A stretch of 64,000 bases of DNA, taken from NCBI GenBank assembly GCA_014549065.1, contig JACDOX010000008.1:9155053-9219052 (forward strand). Reading direction: 5' to 3'. Within the stretch, counting starts at the first letter, position 1. Each line of letters starts with the position of its first letter. Below the pieces are notes generated by a model that saw only the letters and a program-made list of their open reading frames with translations, searched no databases and was not told the origin of the DNA. The DNA is from Cardinalis cardinalis (taxonomy: Eukaryota; Chordata; Aves; Passeriformes; Cardinalidae). Made by a program: the position numbers and the translations under genes. Below, piece by piece: positions 37,201-52,200 of this stretch.

Positions 37201-40200
37201 CTCAGCAGGGTCCTCACTCTGCCTGTCTGCTGAGGCTCAGTTCACAGGAAGTTTTTTTCAATTGCAAAAAGCTGGTGTTACGGTAGTTTGAGAATTTATG
37301 TTCTTGACTTTCTCACATGTGAAATAGCAGTACTAATGGGGCTTTCATTGCAGGAGATCAGCCGCAAGGTTTATAAAGGCATGCTGGACCTGCTGAAGTG
37401 CACTGTGTTGAGCCTGGAGCAGTCATATGCAAATGCTGGTCTGGGAGGCATGGCCAGTGTTTTTGGCCTGCTAGAGATAGCACATACTCACTACTATAAT
37501 AAAGGTAAGAAAAGTGTTCATCAGAATACAGTGTTCATGAACCAGGTAAGATTGGGAAGGTAGCTGCATTTGTGCCTTTTGATATTTCAGGGCTTTACCA
37601 TCGCTTCCAAAATGGTGAGGATTGTACCATTGCTACTGAAGCTTTGTAGAGCTTGAAGCCTGTTTTGTATTTCTTACACACATGTTACTAGACCAAAGCA
37701 AAACAATGGCCATACTGATATTTAATTGAAAATGGAAACACTGCAGTAAGATACAAAACCTGGCACTTGTACAGCTGAAGTGGAAAGTCTGGGAATGGGG
37801 ACCCTCAGCTAAAACTGTCCCAGCCACAGTCTTGGAAAGTTGTTGCAGGCAACCTCAGTAGGGAGGGAGATACTTGTAGTGTGCAGCTATACGTGTCTTA
37901 GGTCTCACCCACCANGTTGCACTACACAGTTATTCTCATACAACTAAATACTCTTAGAGAAGAAAGTCTGAAAGCATCTCTTTATTTTTCAGCTATTTCT
38001 TAAGAATCTGATTCTTAATGCTAAATAAGAAAATGAATGCTAAGGAAGAAAGCATAAGATGACAAAACCAGAAATCTAATCTCTGCTTAGTATATGATTT
38101 TTCTGTAATCTCACATGATGAGAAGTTCCTTATTTCATTGTAGCAGAGAAGTAGCATCTACTAAACCCTTTATAGTTGGTGTTCTGGGTCTAGTATCAGG
38201 GATTTTTTAATGAGTTGGCTTAGATACACCCCGTGTTCCTTTCCAGTCATTGTTGCAATGCTGAGGAAGGTAAGGAAGGCTGTGCTAGTGGAACAGTCCT
38301 GAATGGAGAATGGACTGATCTTGGTAATTACAAGCTTTTAGTCTGACACTGATTTCTAAGAAAAATTGGAGTGGCTGATGTAAAACTCAGTAGTTTTAGA
38401 GTGAAGACCAAATAGCATAATTTGATAGTAAGTAGAGTTTTCCCAGTAAACTAATCATGGTCATGACAGACAAAATTTGGTGCAATTTTTTAAAGATTCT
38501 TTTCAACTTTTAAAGACTCTTCTCATTATTGCATAACATCTNAATTTGTAGTCATATTTTAGCTGTTTAGTATGTTTTATTTGTTTTCAATTAGTTGAAA
38601 TTAGTATTTATTTCTAGAAATGTTTTACAGAGATTAGTCCTTATGTTGATATTATTTAACATATAGTAATAGACTAGTAATTCTACAGGACATGATGGAT
38701 ATAGCTTATTTGTCTAGAGTAAGCTGTCTTAATAAAGCATGGTTGTGATTATAATGTGGTCAAACTAAGGACTTGTTTTTAGAACAAGGATAGTTGGCAG
38801 TAATAGTAGGATTGGGAGGTGTATCCTAGGAAGCAGTCTCCTGCTGCTGTATGTGAACTTCCTACTATTTACTGTGTCTGTAAAAACTGGGAAGGGGGGC
38901 ACTGTGTATCTGTGAATACACATTTGGAATGCAGCTACTGTATAGTATCTTGATGTATCAGTAACAAGACCCACAACTGAGGTAGCGCTCCCATTTCTGG
39001 TATTCACATCTTGCAAAGTTGAGGAGGTTTCTGAAAGATCTGCAAGGAATTGGGGAGACACTTTAGCTCTGAAGGAAGGAAGGAAGTGTTCAGTCTGTTG
39101 AGTGTTAGGTGTTGATTCTTTTCGATTACTGCCTAAATTGAAAGGTTTTACTGATAGCAGAATCTTAAATCCACTGAACAAAGGTATCACAAGATCTAGT
39201 GATATGACAGATTTAGATAATAGAAAATGAAGTTTTGACTATTAGATTCGTCAGGTATTGCGATAGTTTGTGCATGAAGCTCTTTATGGAAAACCTGGTT
39301 TTAATTATTCTTTTCTGAAGGTTTTGCTGTAGTTGCTGCTGTATCAAACTGTGAGGTTTGATACAGAGAAATAATCCAAACTGTCTTTAGGGACATACGG
39401 TTATAGGAAGTCTCAGAGATTGATGGAAGAGCTATAGCTAATTGGTATTTTTGTTTTTTTTCCCCCCTAACTGAAGTTTCATTTAGTGCTACCCATGAAA
39501 TTGGTTGCATTTGTCGTTTTTGCATTGTGAGCAGAACTTACTTATCTTCTACAAATTGTATTCTTGGTAGTTTATGCAGAGTTGTTTAATTTGTCACAAT
39601 TCAGCAGCGGAGATGCCATGGTTACTGTGCCAGAGAACATTCCTAGGTTTCAGATATACAGAAATGAGATACTTGAGTATCTCTAAGACAGTACTCTGGC
39701 TTTCTCCTCTATTGTTTCCACCAGTGTGTGAGACTATCAGCAAGCCATGTTGGCCTATGGGAGCAAATGTGGCACTGAGCTGTTTCAGTGCCAGGCTTAA
39801 TGATTTGGGTGAGACTGTCTGTCTCATCTTTCTTCTCATGTTCTCATTTTCTTTTCCTTAGGTCTCTATTTATTTATTTATTTATTTATTTACTCTCAAC
39901 ACTGTTCTTTTAATTTAAAGAACCAGAAAAGAGAAAACGAAGTCCTACAGATGGATCTATCACTCCAGTTGGCAAGGATCCTGCATCATCCCCAAGAGTG
40001 GAGCCAAAACCTGCGATGCAGCTGCCGGTACCTCAGCTAATGCCAAAGCCACCGAGCCCTGCAGGCAAAGGGCCAAGGGAGTTTGACACAAGAAGTCTAA
40101 AGGAAGAAAATTTTATTGCTTCCATTGGTGTGTATTGAGGTGCATGTGAAGTGCAGGGGGGACTTCTGGTTTGGTGTTAGGTTCTATTTGCATTCTCTCC

Positions 40201-43200
40201 ATTTTAACGCACTACATTGCTACTGTAACATGCTTCATTTACGCCTTGGATTGCAAGGAGCAATCATACGTGTTTTCACCCTACTCTTGGATAAACTATC
40301 CACTGCAATTTTCTCCCAGAAGCTGTCTAATCTTAATTGTTTCTATATTTCATTACACCTTAAACAGCCTTATCTTTGTTTTGCGATTGCTGTTTTCAAG
40401 CCACGGGAAATGGCAAAAGAGGAACAGGGACAGCAGAACTTCAGAAAGGGCAGCTGTGGAAGGGAAACATGAAACAAAGGTTTTCTGTCATTGCTGGCTA
40501 CCTATGAATTATGTAGATTGTGTCCTGATGTAGTGGAATCCAAAATCTGCTGTTTGTTAACAACAACATTTCCAAAAAGATTTTAGTTATAGTGTTACAG
40601 GTTCAGTGAGCAGGACTGATAGATTTTCCTTTTATGCAATAGTGAATAGAATGTGTGTTCTTGTAAACAGCATCTGCTAGGCTGGTCACTGGAGATTTTC
40701 CTGTCTTACTCTTAAATGGCCTAGCTTTTCACTATGTCATGGGAAAAAGTTTGAAATAGGGCTTTCAGAACTGTTTTATTTAAAAAGGGCTTTACAGACT
40801 TTTTTGGTGGAGGAGAAAGAAAATAATTACTTTGGTAGGATCTACTGGGCTGTGGGTTGTAAACATGAGAAGTACCATCAGCATATGAGAAATTTTTCCT
40901 CAACTACAAAAATATGTCATGTTAAATTACAGACGTTGCTTCTTGCAGCCTGTTTAAAATAACATTTTCGTGGAATCACTGTGTGAAAGATTAATCTTCT
41001 GAGAGTGTGGTGCTGTGAGGATTTGTATGTAATTTGTGGCATAAGACAAGGGGTTGTCTGTGTTGAGCAGCTAAGTAACAGGAGTACGGACATGCATTCT
41101 TATACACACATAATAACTGCAGATTGGGTGCTGTTGAGTCCTGAACTGATACTGAACCCCTCTGACTTGATTGGCTTATGTTTAAAGAGGCAATCTATGG
41201 AGGCAGTTGCTCAGAAACTAGTCTTGCACTCTATTTGAAAAGCTGTCAGGAAGCTGAGAGAGTTGCTGATTCAGATGTCCAGCTTTTCAGTTAGTTGGTT
41301 GGTTTGCTCTGGGTACTTCATTACTTTTCTGTAGAAGAGAAAAAGGAAAGTATGCTTCTGGCACAGCTAAGAATAAACTAGGCTCTAGGACAGTGTTCTT
41401 TTAAAGAATGAAGAGAGATCTTTTGATGAGATTACTAAGACTGCTTCTTTTCCTTTGATGAAATCAATGCCTCATAGAAATGGAAATCATAGACATCAGA
41501 TAGTTCCTGTTTGTGAAGCGTCATAAGAAGTGCTTTTCAAAAGAAGTGCTATGCAATATGCCATGTTAGCTACTGTTGCCAGAATATAAGCCTTAAACAA
41601 TTCACTGTCTTCAAGGACAGACCAAGGTACATTCTCATTGGTGGTTCTGATGCTATGATGGTTTCCCCTTGTGTTTTATGGAGCTAAANTACAAGAAGAA
41701 TATGGTTTTACCTAGACTGACCAAAGTTCAAAAGACTTGAATGTTTTTCCTGCTGCTTTTGTCTTCCACCACAAAACATGAACTGGTATGCAAGTCACTT
41801 TTTAGGAAATTGCTGTAAAAAAGTGTAGTCTCTAAGTTCATCTTACTTGTGTGATCTAGAAATAAAGGGTGTTTCTCTTGTGTTGCAGAGAGATAATTTA
41901 AAGCTGCTTGCCTATTATATTTCCTTTATATTCTGTCATAGAAACTTCAGAACAAGACAGCATCAGATATACAGGACTGGTGTTAGTTGTGGCTTAGCTG
42001 TGAAATGCAGGTGTTCTCATTCAAACTAATTTATTTAGGGAAGAGCATTAGGTAAACATTTACATCTTGCTGAAATAACAACATATTTGTAAGTAGTTCC
42101 ATTTAAACATGGGGAAAAAATGTTTCTATGTGAAGATGATCCAGCACTGGAACAGGTTGCCTGGAANGGTGGTGGATTCTCCATCTGTGAAGAAAGTGAA
42201 TACCTGAANGGACATGGTCCTGTGGCAGGCAGCTTTAGTTGATCCTGCTTTAAGCAGGGAGATTGGACTAGACGATGTCCTTGGATCACTTTGAACTTCA
42301 GCAGTTCTGTGATTCTGTGAAGTTTGGAAGGTACTTACAGTCTCAGGTTGCAAATATATAAATACAACTTTGAATTAGTCTCTTGGTATTTGTAGATGAA
42401 ATGCAAATTGGGCTGCTACCCTTTTTACCTAGATACAGGAAGAAATACTAGAATGAGAAGTCTTCAGAAGGATGGAACAAAATAATGTGCAGCTCTGTTT
42501 GCAGTAGTNATATGTAAAGTATATGTTAGTGTGGTGGTTAAGCTGCATCTCAAATCTAGAGCTGAATCTATGGTAGCTGGATCTGTGGAGTTTTCTGGTA
42601 CTACAGGAACAATGGCCATAAAGTTCACAGGGTTTCCTATTTCTGAGGTGAATTAGGATATGAGTTACCATCTGAGCTTTGATCTTGACTGTGCTTGATA
42701 CCTAATTCCTACCTAGAAAATTCAGTGTGAAGATGTTGCTTCTGATACTCACCAGTTGCTTACTTCTGGGGTGCTTGTCTTCCAGGGTTTATCACCTGTA
42801 GTNTAGGACTTTTTGTTAGGACACTGGTGGCTTTTAAATTGATAGTTAATTAATTTGCCCCTTTATGTTAGTGATAAGTTTGGTTTATTGCATACTTTCC
42901 ATAGCTGTTAATGAAAATGTCAGTACTTACTGAAATTTNCATTACTAGTTTTTAAATAAATGTTTAATCTGGTCAGATCACTTTATTTTGGCTGGTTTTT
43001 TTTAAACAGAAAAGACTGTGCTACATACTTCATCCACATCAGGCCCTTTTTGGATCTGCTGTCCTGTTTTGTTCAGGGTCATGTAACAAAGCCGTAGGTG
43101 TAGTATTTATGCCCTGTGAGTTTATTTGAAGTTTTGTTTTTCTTCTTCGACTGAGTAATTGAGAGTAAAATCTAGTCTGTTTTTAATGTGCGAGGATATG

Positions 43201-46200
43201 CTCTACACTAAATTAACAGACAAGTCAGCTAAAAGTAAGTTAATGGCAGGTATTGTAGCTTTCAGACTAGTGATTTTTAAAGTAAAGCCATATAAACTGA
43301 GCACGAAAGAGGCCAGATGTTTTCAAAGCCCTTTAACAAACAAATTCAGTGCATCTTAGAGATTGTTATCTCTGTCAGTGTATGCTCAGCTTGATAAGCC
43401 TGTAGGATGCTGTTTGGATACCTCAGCAATTTTATCTTATCCATCTGTCTATTTATGAAAGTTGAAGNAACATCCATCAATCATGAAGCAGATCTAGAAA
43501 TTGGTAGGCTAGAAGCTATCTTTCTAGCTTTTTCTGCCTTGTTTTTCATAATACTTTGGAGCCTTCCTCCACAATTGTAATCTATCCTTTTTATTTTTTT
43601 TTTCCAGTGGACATTTTGCTCAATAGAACTTAGTTAGAGCCTGTCTTGCCCTTTTTTCTGCTATTTTCAGGGTGGAATGGATTTCTAACACACTTAAGTG
43701 ACCTTTCAGTTGCTCAGGAAGTTTTCTTAAAGAGCAGTAAAAGAACATTTTATTTCTTTTTCCTTCNCTTTTGCCACTTTTCTAAGAGNATCTTCCTCTG
43801 TAGCCTCNCCANCTTTAATGGTGCTAGTGCGAGAGGNCAGTGCCTGACACTTGGAGTCAGCTCACCATGGCAGCTTGTAATGTTTCCTTTGGCCAAAGGG
43901 CCAGTGCCTGGAATGATCTGGTGTTTCTGAGCAGAAAAGGTGACTGCATTTCAGACAGTTGAACAGAGTGATAGAAAAGTGCTAGTGCCTCATCACTGTT
44001 TTGCCCCAGGGCTGAGTTTCAAATTCAGTTTTAAGAAAACTTCAGAATGTTTTGCTGGTCTGTGCATTGGATATTCTCTTACGGAATTCGTCGACTTGAT
44101 TAGAATGCTGTGACTTTGATTTTTGGAAGTTGGAGTGAAGCGTGTCTGATATCTTGCTAAGTTTAGTTCTTCATCATCTTCTATTCTCTGTACCCTGATA
44201 GGAGCAAGTGGATGCAGAGAAGTTCAGCTCTTTGCATACAGGACAGGTTCATAGGCAGAGCCAGGCATTTATTGAGAATGTTGTCAGGTCAAAAATAACT
44301 TGTAAACTTTGTGATAATATGTAAGACATAATATTGATTAAATGTTGTGTTAACCTACACTTTAATATTTTTGGAATTGCTGCTGTTGTTTTTTGTGTCT
44401 TTCTCCTTTCAGTGATATGAACTAGAGACATTAAAATGTTTCTGTTTTAGAGGAGTAAATATCTGACAGTCTTAAATCCCTTTCTTAGTAAAGTTGATTA
44501 ATTATTTGTTCTTAAGAGCTGTTTTTCCTTAGTTGAGTAACTACTGTCAAAGTTTGGCCCGCAGAGGGGAGGGGGGATGCACCACCACCACTATATGAAG
44601 TCATCTCAAATGTTTGAATACTGTTTCTAAGAGATGATGCAGTGCTCAATACCTAACATTGATTTCTTTTAAACTGGTGTTAATTAACCCTTCACTCAGT
44701 AGTTGTCATAAAATTCTTCCTTTTTTTTTTTTTTCCCTTGATTTTTTTTGAGGTGAAGGGGTGGGATTTTTGTTTGAAATTTTTTTCCCCATTTTCACCT
44801 GTCTGACCAGCTGCTGACTCTTTCTCTTTCTCTCCTGCTTTCAATGCATCTTGGGTAGAATTGTGGAACAAGCACCAGGAAGTGAAAAAGCAAAAATCTT
44901 TGGAAAAAACGAGTAAGGAAATTTAAAAAAATGTAGAAACTGACTCCTCCAGCCTCCCCATAACTGCCAACTCCCCAGGTGCGGGGTGAACTTGCATCTC
45001 TGGCACACAGGTCTCCATTAAAGTACCAAACAGATCTATTGGCCCTGAGGAAATTATGTTCAAATGTCTCTTCTTTTTTTTTTTTTCCTTTCTTTTTTCC
45101 TCCCCCAATTGTTGTTTTCAAAAAAGAGGAAGTTGGTGTTCTGCATCCTCACCGATCAGATAAATATGGAAGAATTTTAAGATACTCCATCTCCTTTCTT
45201 AAAAGTTAAAACTTGTTTAACAAGTTGTTGACATGGATATATTGATTGATGAAATGTTACTGGAATGAAGAATTCCTGTTTGTTCAAGCTGTGGGATGGT
45301 GAATTTTGTTAACTGGCATCAACCGTGAACAGTCAGTCTGCAACAAGAAATACTTCTGAGGGGGAGAGAGAAGGTGTATGTGAATAATTGTATTTAGTGA
45401 TGACTTCTAGAAAATAGCCTCATAATAAGGAATCAACCTGATTTTGTTTTTATATCCCTTGGTAAAGAAGGGGTGAAATAGTTTGAGGCTGTTACAGAGT
45501 CTAAATAATAGTCTAAATCTACACAAATCTGAACATCTGTTGAAATATGATAATGAATAAACTATTGAATATGTATACTCTGCAGGTGCAATACCAGGTT
45601 TTGCTCTTTTGGTTGTCACTGTTGTAAATAGGGGCATATGACTTAAAGGCAGCAGCTGATTTATAACAACCATGTTGTGGTAGGTGTTTCCTAACCATAA
45701 GCTTAGTTTATACTTTGCAGAGCTGATGCTCCCTATTTTGCAGACTGAAAATTGGGAAGGATTAATAGCTGAGATGAATGAGTGAAGATTCCTAACATTC
45801 TGACTAGGCCTGGATTTGCTTCCATTAGTTTTAGGCACCTCAGTTAAATACTTCTGTCAAGTACAAATTAGCAACTTCTGTTAAGTACAAATTAGCATGT
45901 GGAGTTAGTTCAGAGAGGATGGAGTGACTGGGGCAGCTCTGCAGTACAGCTTACTGTACTTCAGTTGTGAATTGCTACCTCCTGGGGTAGTAGTGTGTGA
46001 GACAGACATACAGCACCATGCACAGAGTGAGCCTTTCAGGTAGGTGCCTACGTTGGGAAGGAAAAATTGAAGCTTTAGTGTTCCATGTGTATTAGACATA
46101 TGGCTCCATAAAGAAGGGAAAGGGAGGTTTTTAAATGCTTGTAAATTGACAGTGACAACAATGTAGTTGTGGCTATTGTGCACCTTAAACTCAGTTACAG

Positions 46201-49200
46201 GCCTCAAATATCTGAACTGCTTCAGTCAATTTCAGTTCCTTTAAAAGTCAAACTGCCAGAAACACATTTGAACTATGTGNTGGGACAGGAAACTCCTAAA
46301 TTGCTTAAAACACACAGCTGAAATTTTGTGTTATTGCTGTAGTAATGAGATATAAAACTTTTGGCTGTATCAGAGCTAGAAATGATGACCACTTGAATGA
46401 GTGGATATAGGCTTCTAGAAGTGAGCTATGTGTNTTTCAGTGGAAAATAATATTCCAAATTCTTAGAAAAGATATTTTTAGTTATTTTTCTTCATAAATT
46501 CTGTTTATGCTTTCTCTTTCTTAGAGTCTTTGAGGAGTTGATTTACAATAACTAAGGCATTTGGGTCTAGAGGCAAATACTATAGCAACTGAAGAATGCT
46601 TTCTGTAAACACTTCCCAGGAAGAATTGGTGGTTGAGTAGTAAGCTAGTATGGTCTGCCCAGAGCCCACTTATGGCTTTGCTATTCATGAGTTTACATAT
46701 CATCTCAAACTCACTCCCACAAATCTTTGTATATTATCCTTCTCTCTCTCTCTCTCCTCCCGTCCCTTTTTCTTTCCTTTTCACTGTCTTATCCTCTCTA
46801 ATATTACATATAATACAAACATGTTCATAATTCCCAGGTTGTTGTGATCAGTGGTTACATAGGTAGTGGCATTATTTGTTTAGAGATACTGGCAATAGAC
46901 ATGGGTATATAATTCCAGCAGCTGATTATGTCTTCCTGTTACTGAATAGTTGGCAGATATGGCTATGGCAGCAGTATTGCATTCAGTCTCTTCCCCTTTC
47001 TGAGAGTATTAACATTCTGTGTACAGCCTATAACACACTCTTTTCTTGCATTGTTACTTACTTCATTCAGTGCTTATCCAAATTTCTTTTCAGGCTCTAC
47101 CTCTCCATCATTCTCTTTTCCTTCTGCCATCCCATCTGAGGACAATAGATGATACGATTCTAGAAGTGCATGGGAAATTGAACATGAAGTTCTTTATCCT
47201 TTCTTTCCCTTTTTTGTATCGTTGGGTTAATGAATGCATGACTTAAAAGCTTGCTGATTTCCTCTCTCTCTCCTACCTATGTGATTGCCAACTCTGGAGA
47301 GCCATTTATTAATGTAATTGGGAGATGTTGTGAAGTACAGCATCATACAAGTTTAATCTTTGAAAATCTTACTGGGTATCACCCATTATCACTGTTTATT
47401 TTCTTGTCATGTGTTGCCTGATTTTTGTCTAGATAGTTGCCGTGGGCAACCAAAAAACTCAGACCAGGACTTTGAGCAATTTAGCTGTTCAAAAAAGGAT
47501 TCTGACTTATAAGTAAATAGGTATTCTTTTTTATTACCAAGAATTAAAGGAAGTGGCTTCCTAGAGTTGAATGTCAACTGCTCTGCATGTGTTATTGTAA
47601 CTGGAAGCTACTTGACTGTTGTCTGTCCTCTTATTTTTCTTGAATGGCTGAGAAAGGTACTGTTTAATTATAGTCACTCCTGGACTTCGGAATATTTGAA
47701 ATTCAAACTAATGTTTGAAGACTAGCAGATATGTTCTGCTGGCCTTGTTGTTTTCAGTACCAAGGAATAATAAAAAATGCATTAAAAATCAAACAAATGG
47801 GAAAACAAATCTGTTTTCTTGGTACTGTTCCTGCTTCCAGTCTGTCATCTGCTTTCTCCTATGCTGTTTTTTCTTGGTACAGTAATTATTTACTCTTTCC
47901 TTTGCTCAGGACCAGAAGGTGTGAAACAGTTTGATTTGGGAGAAACAGATGAGAAGAAATCCCAAATCAGTGCAGACAGTGGCCTCAGTTTGGCCTCAGG
48001 TTCTCAGGTCAGTGACTCCTATGTTTGCTTTATTTATGTGGCAGGAGACAGGATTCTTCTATTCACTGCTTAATTATGGGACGACTTCTAGGGTTTGAGT
48101 ATTTTTGAGAGGCTCATTTGGTAAAATTTCTTTGCCCCTTTCTCTAGGGCATTGATCTTTGTAAATTAAATTACAGGACACCATGGTCTTTTTGACACTC
48201 AGACAGTAGTTTCTATTTGATTGGCTAAGTAAAGTGAGGAAGCATAAGGCATGGGATTCAAGAGCCCAGAAGAATGGGAAGTGATGTTCTCTCCTTATGG
48301 AAAAAAACTAATGTGACTCTTCTTGTCCTTTCTGTTTTGACTGCAGAAGAGTGATTTTGACTCTATTCCCAGTGGAGGACCAGCAGTTATGGTCCGAAGT
48401 ACAAGCCAGGATTCTGAAGTCAGCACTGTGGTAGGATATGCCCAGAGTGAAATCTGGATGTGATTGACTGCTTGTTAGAGGGGGGAAGGGCATTTTGTGT
48501 GGTGTGGCAGCATAGTGTCACACATGCATCATGTACTCTGAGAGTTCTTTCTCCAGAGCCTCTGAGTGGGTAGGAAGCATTGTGTGTGCCAGAGCTTCGA
48601 TAGTACTTGCTTTATGAGCACATTACAGCCTTCATGTATGCTGCTCGTTGCTGCTACATATTTCTACATATTGGTGTGTTTATGGAACTGATGGATTGCA
48701 ACAATTCTATAAATATGTCTTAGTTTTGTATAAACTATCTATAAAAAATACAAGTGTTAAAAGGTAACCTGAGAGCAAAAAAGGCGGATTGTTTGATGCA
48801 TTAAAAATAAGAGCAAATTTTCTGGTGTATTATCTCTTGAAGGTAATCGCTTTATTTTTCTCTACAGGTTAGTAACAGTTCTGGAGAGACATTGGGAGCA
48901 GACAGTGACTTGAGTAGCAATGCTGGTGATGGCCCAAGTGTGGAAAATGGTGGCAATTTAGCAGGATCCAGAGGCACTGTGTCAGACAGTGAAATTGAGA
49001 CAAACTCTGCTACTAGCTCTATCTTTGTAAGGGCATTGCAGATTTCATTTTTTTTTAATAGATCTCATACAGTAATATTTCAATGTGTGTGCATGGATGC
49101 AATAGGATCTCTGATTCAGTTCTAAGGGTTAATCACCAATGACTTACAATATTACAATGTCAAAGATGTAGTTTTGTCTGGATCCACATACCTTTCTTCA

Positions 49201-52200
49201 TTTCCTGTGCAACAAATGGTATTTTGAAAGTANTAGATTCAATCTTGCACCACTTTAGAGACTCTAGTAATGTTTAATATTAATTCAGTATTTCTCTCAA
49301 CCAAATGGACATTTGATGGGCAATGTTCATCCTTAACTAAAAGGAAAATTCCCTGTTTCATAGGAGAAGCTACTTGATAAAGGAGTGATCCGTTTCAGTT
49401 TTAGCAGCTGTTCTGTTTGTTTGAAGTGTTACTTTAGTCCTATTTGAAATGTAGACATAACTTTCAAATATATTTGCCTAGTTGGAAGATCTGTGTGCAG
49501 TAAAACCCAAATAATTTGTGAGTGCTTCATTTTGTAAAGTCCTTGATTATTGTATATAACTTCTCATATACATCTTACCGAGAAAATAATGATAGATTTG
49601 ATTTGACTAAATCAAGCTCTCAGCAAAATAAGAAAACCTGCAGTGCCTTAAGATTGGTCTCACTGTGTTCATTGTTTTGTAATCCTGATAAGTAGAAGCC
49701 TTTACAGGGCTTCTGCTTCTAATGTTAAAAACCAAAAAAAACCATTGTGTTTCATGACAGATTTCTACAAAAAGCATGAAAATGATTTAACCATGTCTGC
49801 TTCCTTAGTTGCAAGTGGGTGTCCTCTCAGTTACTGAAGAGTCAGACTTTTCTTTTAACATTTACTTTTCTGTGTTTTTGTACTAAACTAAATAGAATAG
49901 AACTAAATAGAAATGAAATAGAATTATAAGAAACTTTGCAAGAGATTTAGAAGAAAGATGGTGGATGTATCTGATGTGCAATGAATTAAAATATTGCACC
50001 ATAGTTTACCTGGTGTAGTGAAATAAATGGGCCAGCTTTGTTGTCACAGTTCCTGCTGGCTGGTCTTCCCAACTCTCACTCTTCAGGCCAGGTGAGATGG
50101 AATTATTTGCTTAATGTCACACCTTTATGAATGCATAAGTGTGAAATATGAGGGATGACAGAAGAGGTTCTTCCCTTCAGTCTCGGGCTTGCATTTTTGT
50201 TTTGCCTCAGTTTTCCTTCTCTCTTTGATTTTTCTTTGTCTGACTCTGGACGTTTAAGTGTATTACGGTGCTCTTTGAACAAAACAATTGTTTTGTGAAT
50301 GTTTGCAGGAGAAGCTTTTTTTGAAGTATAGCTTGCAAACTTGTGTCTGTTAAACCCAACAGCACAAGAGAGAGCCCTGCGGANTGCAGAGTTAAATTGC
50401 CAATGCCTCTTGTATTATTTTCAGGCCAAGTCTCACAACCTGAAGCAGAGTGTGAAGGATAGCAAAGTGAGCACTCCAGGGAGAGGTCCAGAGGATGGGA
50501 ACCAACGTGTCTATCTGTATGAAGGACTTTTGGGTAAGCTGTGGTTTTTTTGTGGGGAGGGAATCTTTCAGGTTGGAGTTCAGATGAAATCGTGTCTAGG
50601 ACAGACTGGAATTTTCACTTCCCCTGATACTGTTTTTAACCTCTAACTGTTGTCCATGCTGGTAGAATAGGAAGGCACAGCAGATCATTCAGAGTAAAGC
50701 CAAAATTTTGCTGGGGAAATTGAATAAGTGTAAGCGGAGATTGGTGTGAGTGGTGTAGTTTGCATAAAATTAAATCTGTCCAAGTCTCTTGCTCTTCTTG
50801 AATACGAATTCTTTAAACAATATGAAGAAGGGGAGAAGGAAGTTAGCTATGTGTGGAAAGCTAAAATATTTCACTGACTTGAAAAAAGATTATTCAGCTT
50901 AAGTCACTGAACAGAGGGCTAAACTCAGAGTACTAAAGGGCTTCAAGTAGCTCCCTTGAATTAGGAGTACATTGGCTATTTTGTATTTTATCTGGACTTG
51001 TTAATCAAAAGCTCTCTCTTCCTGTGTTTTTCATCCTTCCCATTTATCGTTCCTACCTGCTTGGAATGGTGCAGGTAGGGATAAAGGATCTGTCTGGGAC
51101 CAGTTAGAGGATGCTGCAATGGAAACCTTCTCTCTGAGTAATAATCTTATCTTTCCACTTCTCTGTGTGTTTGCTGTGATCTGTGTCTGTGTGAGATATT
51201 CCTGTCTCTTTTGGGCAGTGTTAACAGTTTATGGAAGAAGCTATGCTCCTTAAAGAATAGAGATGAGAGGTACTTTACTGTAAGGGATTAAAAATATTGT
51301 GCCATTAATTAGAATGAGAGATTTGTCTTGTCTTTTCTTTTACACTTCAGTTGTGATATTGCTTGTGGTTTACAAGTAACATTTTTTTTTAAATGTGGTT
51401 TCGTTGTGTGTTGGCTTATGGTATTTTCAAGGAGTGGGAATGAACAGGACTTAATCATAAAGTATCTGACTGGAATAAACAGAATAAATGCTCAGTTTTT
51501 TTATACATTGCATAGGCAAAGAGCGTTCAACTTTGTGGGACCAGATGCAGTTCTGGGAAGATGCTTTCTTGGATGCTGTGATGTTAGAGAGAGAAGGAAT
51601 GGGAATGGACCAGGGACCTCAGGAGATGATTGACAGGTAAATTCTTTAGTAGACATTTTTCCTCCTCATTGTTTCACCTGGGGCTGAAATAGTAAAAACA
51701 GTAGGGAAAAAAATATTTTAGTTCTACTTAACATGCTATTTTCACTTTGTAAACCTTGTTACTATACCTGACTATTCCAAAGGGAGCCTTTCCTCTCTCT
51801 GCTGGTCAGTAGCTCCTGATACTGAAATACTTGTCTTCAGTTATGACATACTTTTTTGCTCTTGTGGTGAGATATTTCCTGAGAAATGGGTAATGTAAGC
51901 ATAAGACCAAATGAACAGATGGAATAGACTAGATCATTAAATTAAAGTAGGAGATTTCTGTGGCTATGTTCTGGAATAATAGTGTGTTGACATACAGTGA
52001 AAAAATTAAATAGTTTCAGAAATGGCATTTTGAGCCTTCTCAAAATGCAAAGTAACTTAAAGGTGTATTCACAGCTTGTAGTTAAAACAAAACAAAAAAC
52101 CTCATGAGGAAACCACTCTCTAGAAATATCTACGTGGTTGCCTAAGGCTTGACTGCTTCTAAGATGTCAGTCTTGACTCATTTCCTCTTCCTCCCCCCAG

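Noticed and set aside
45407..45838. 143-codon minus-strand open frame in intron 21
   Set aside because: The longest non-MADD frame without N, but its composition is that of translated AT-rich intron and no domain is recognisable.
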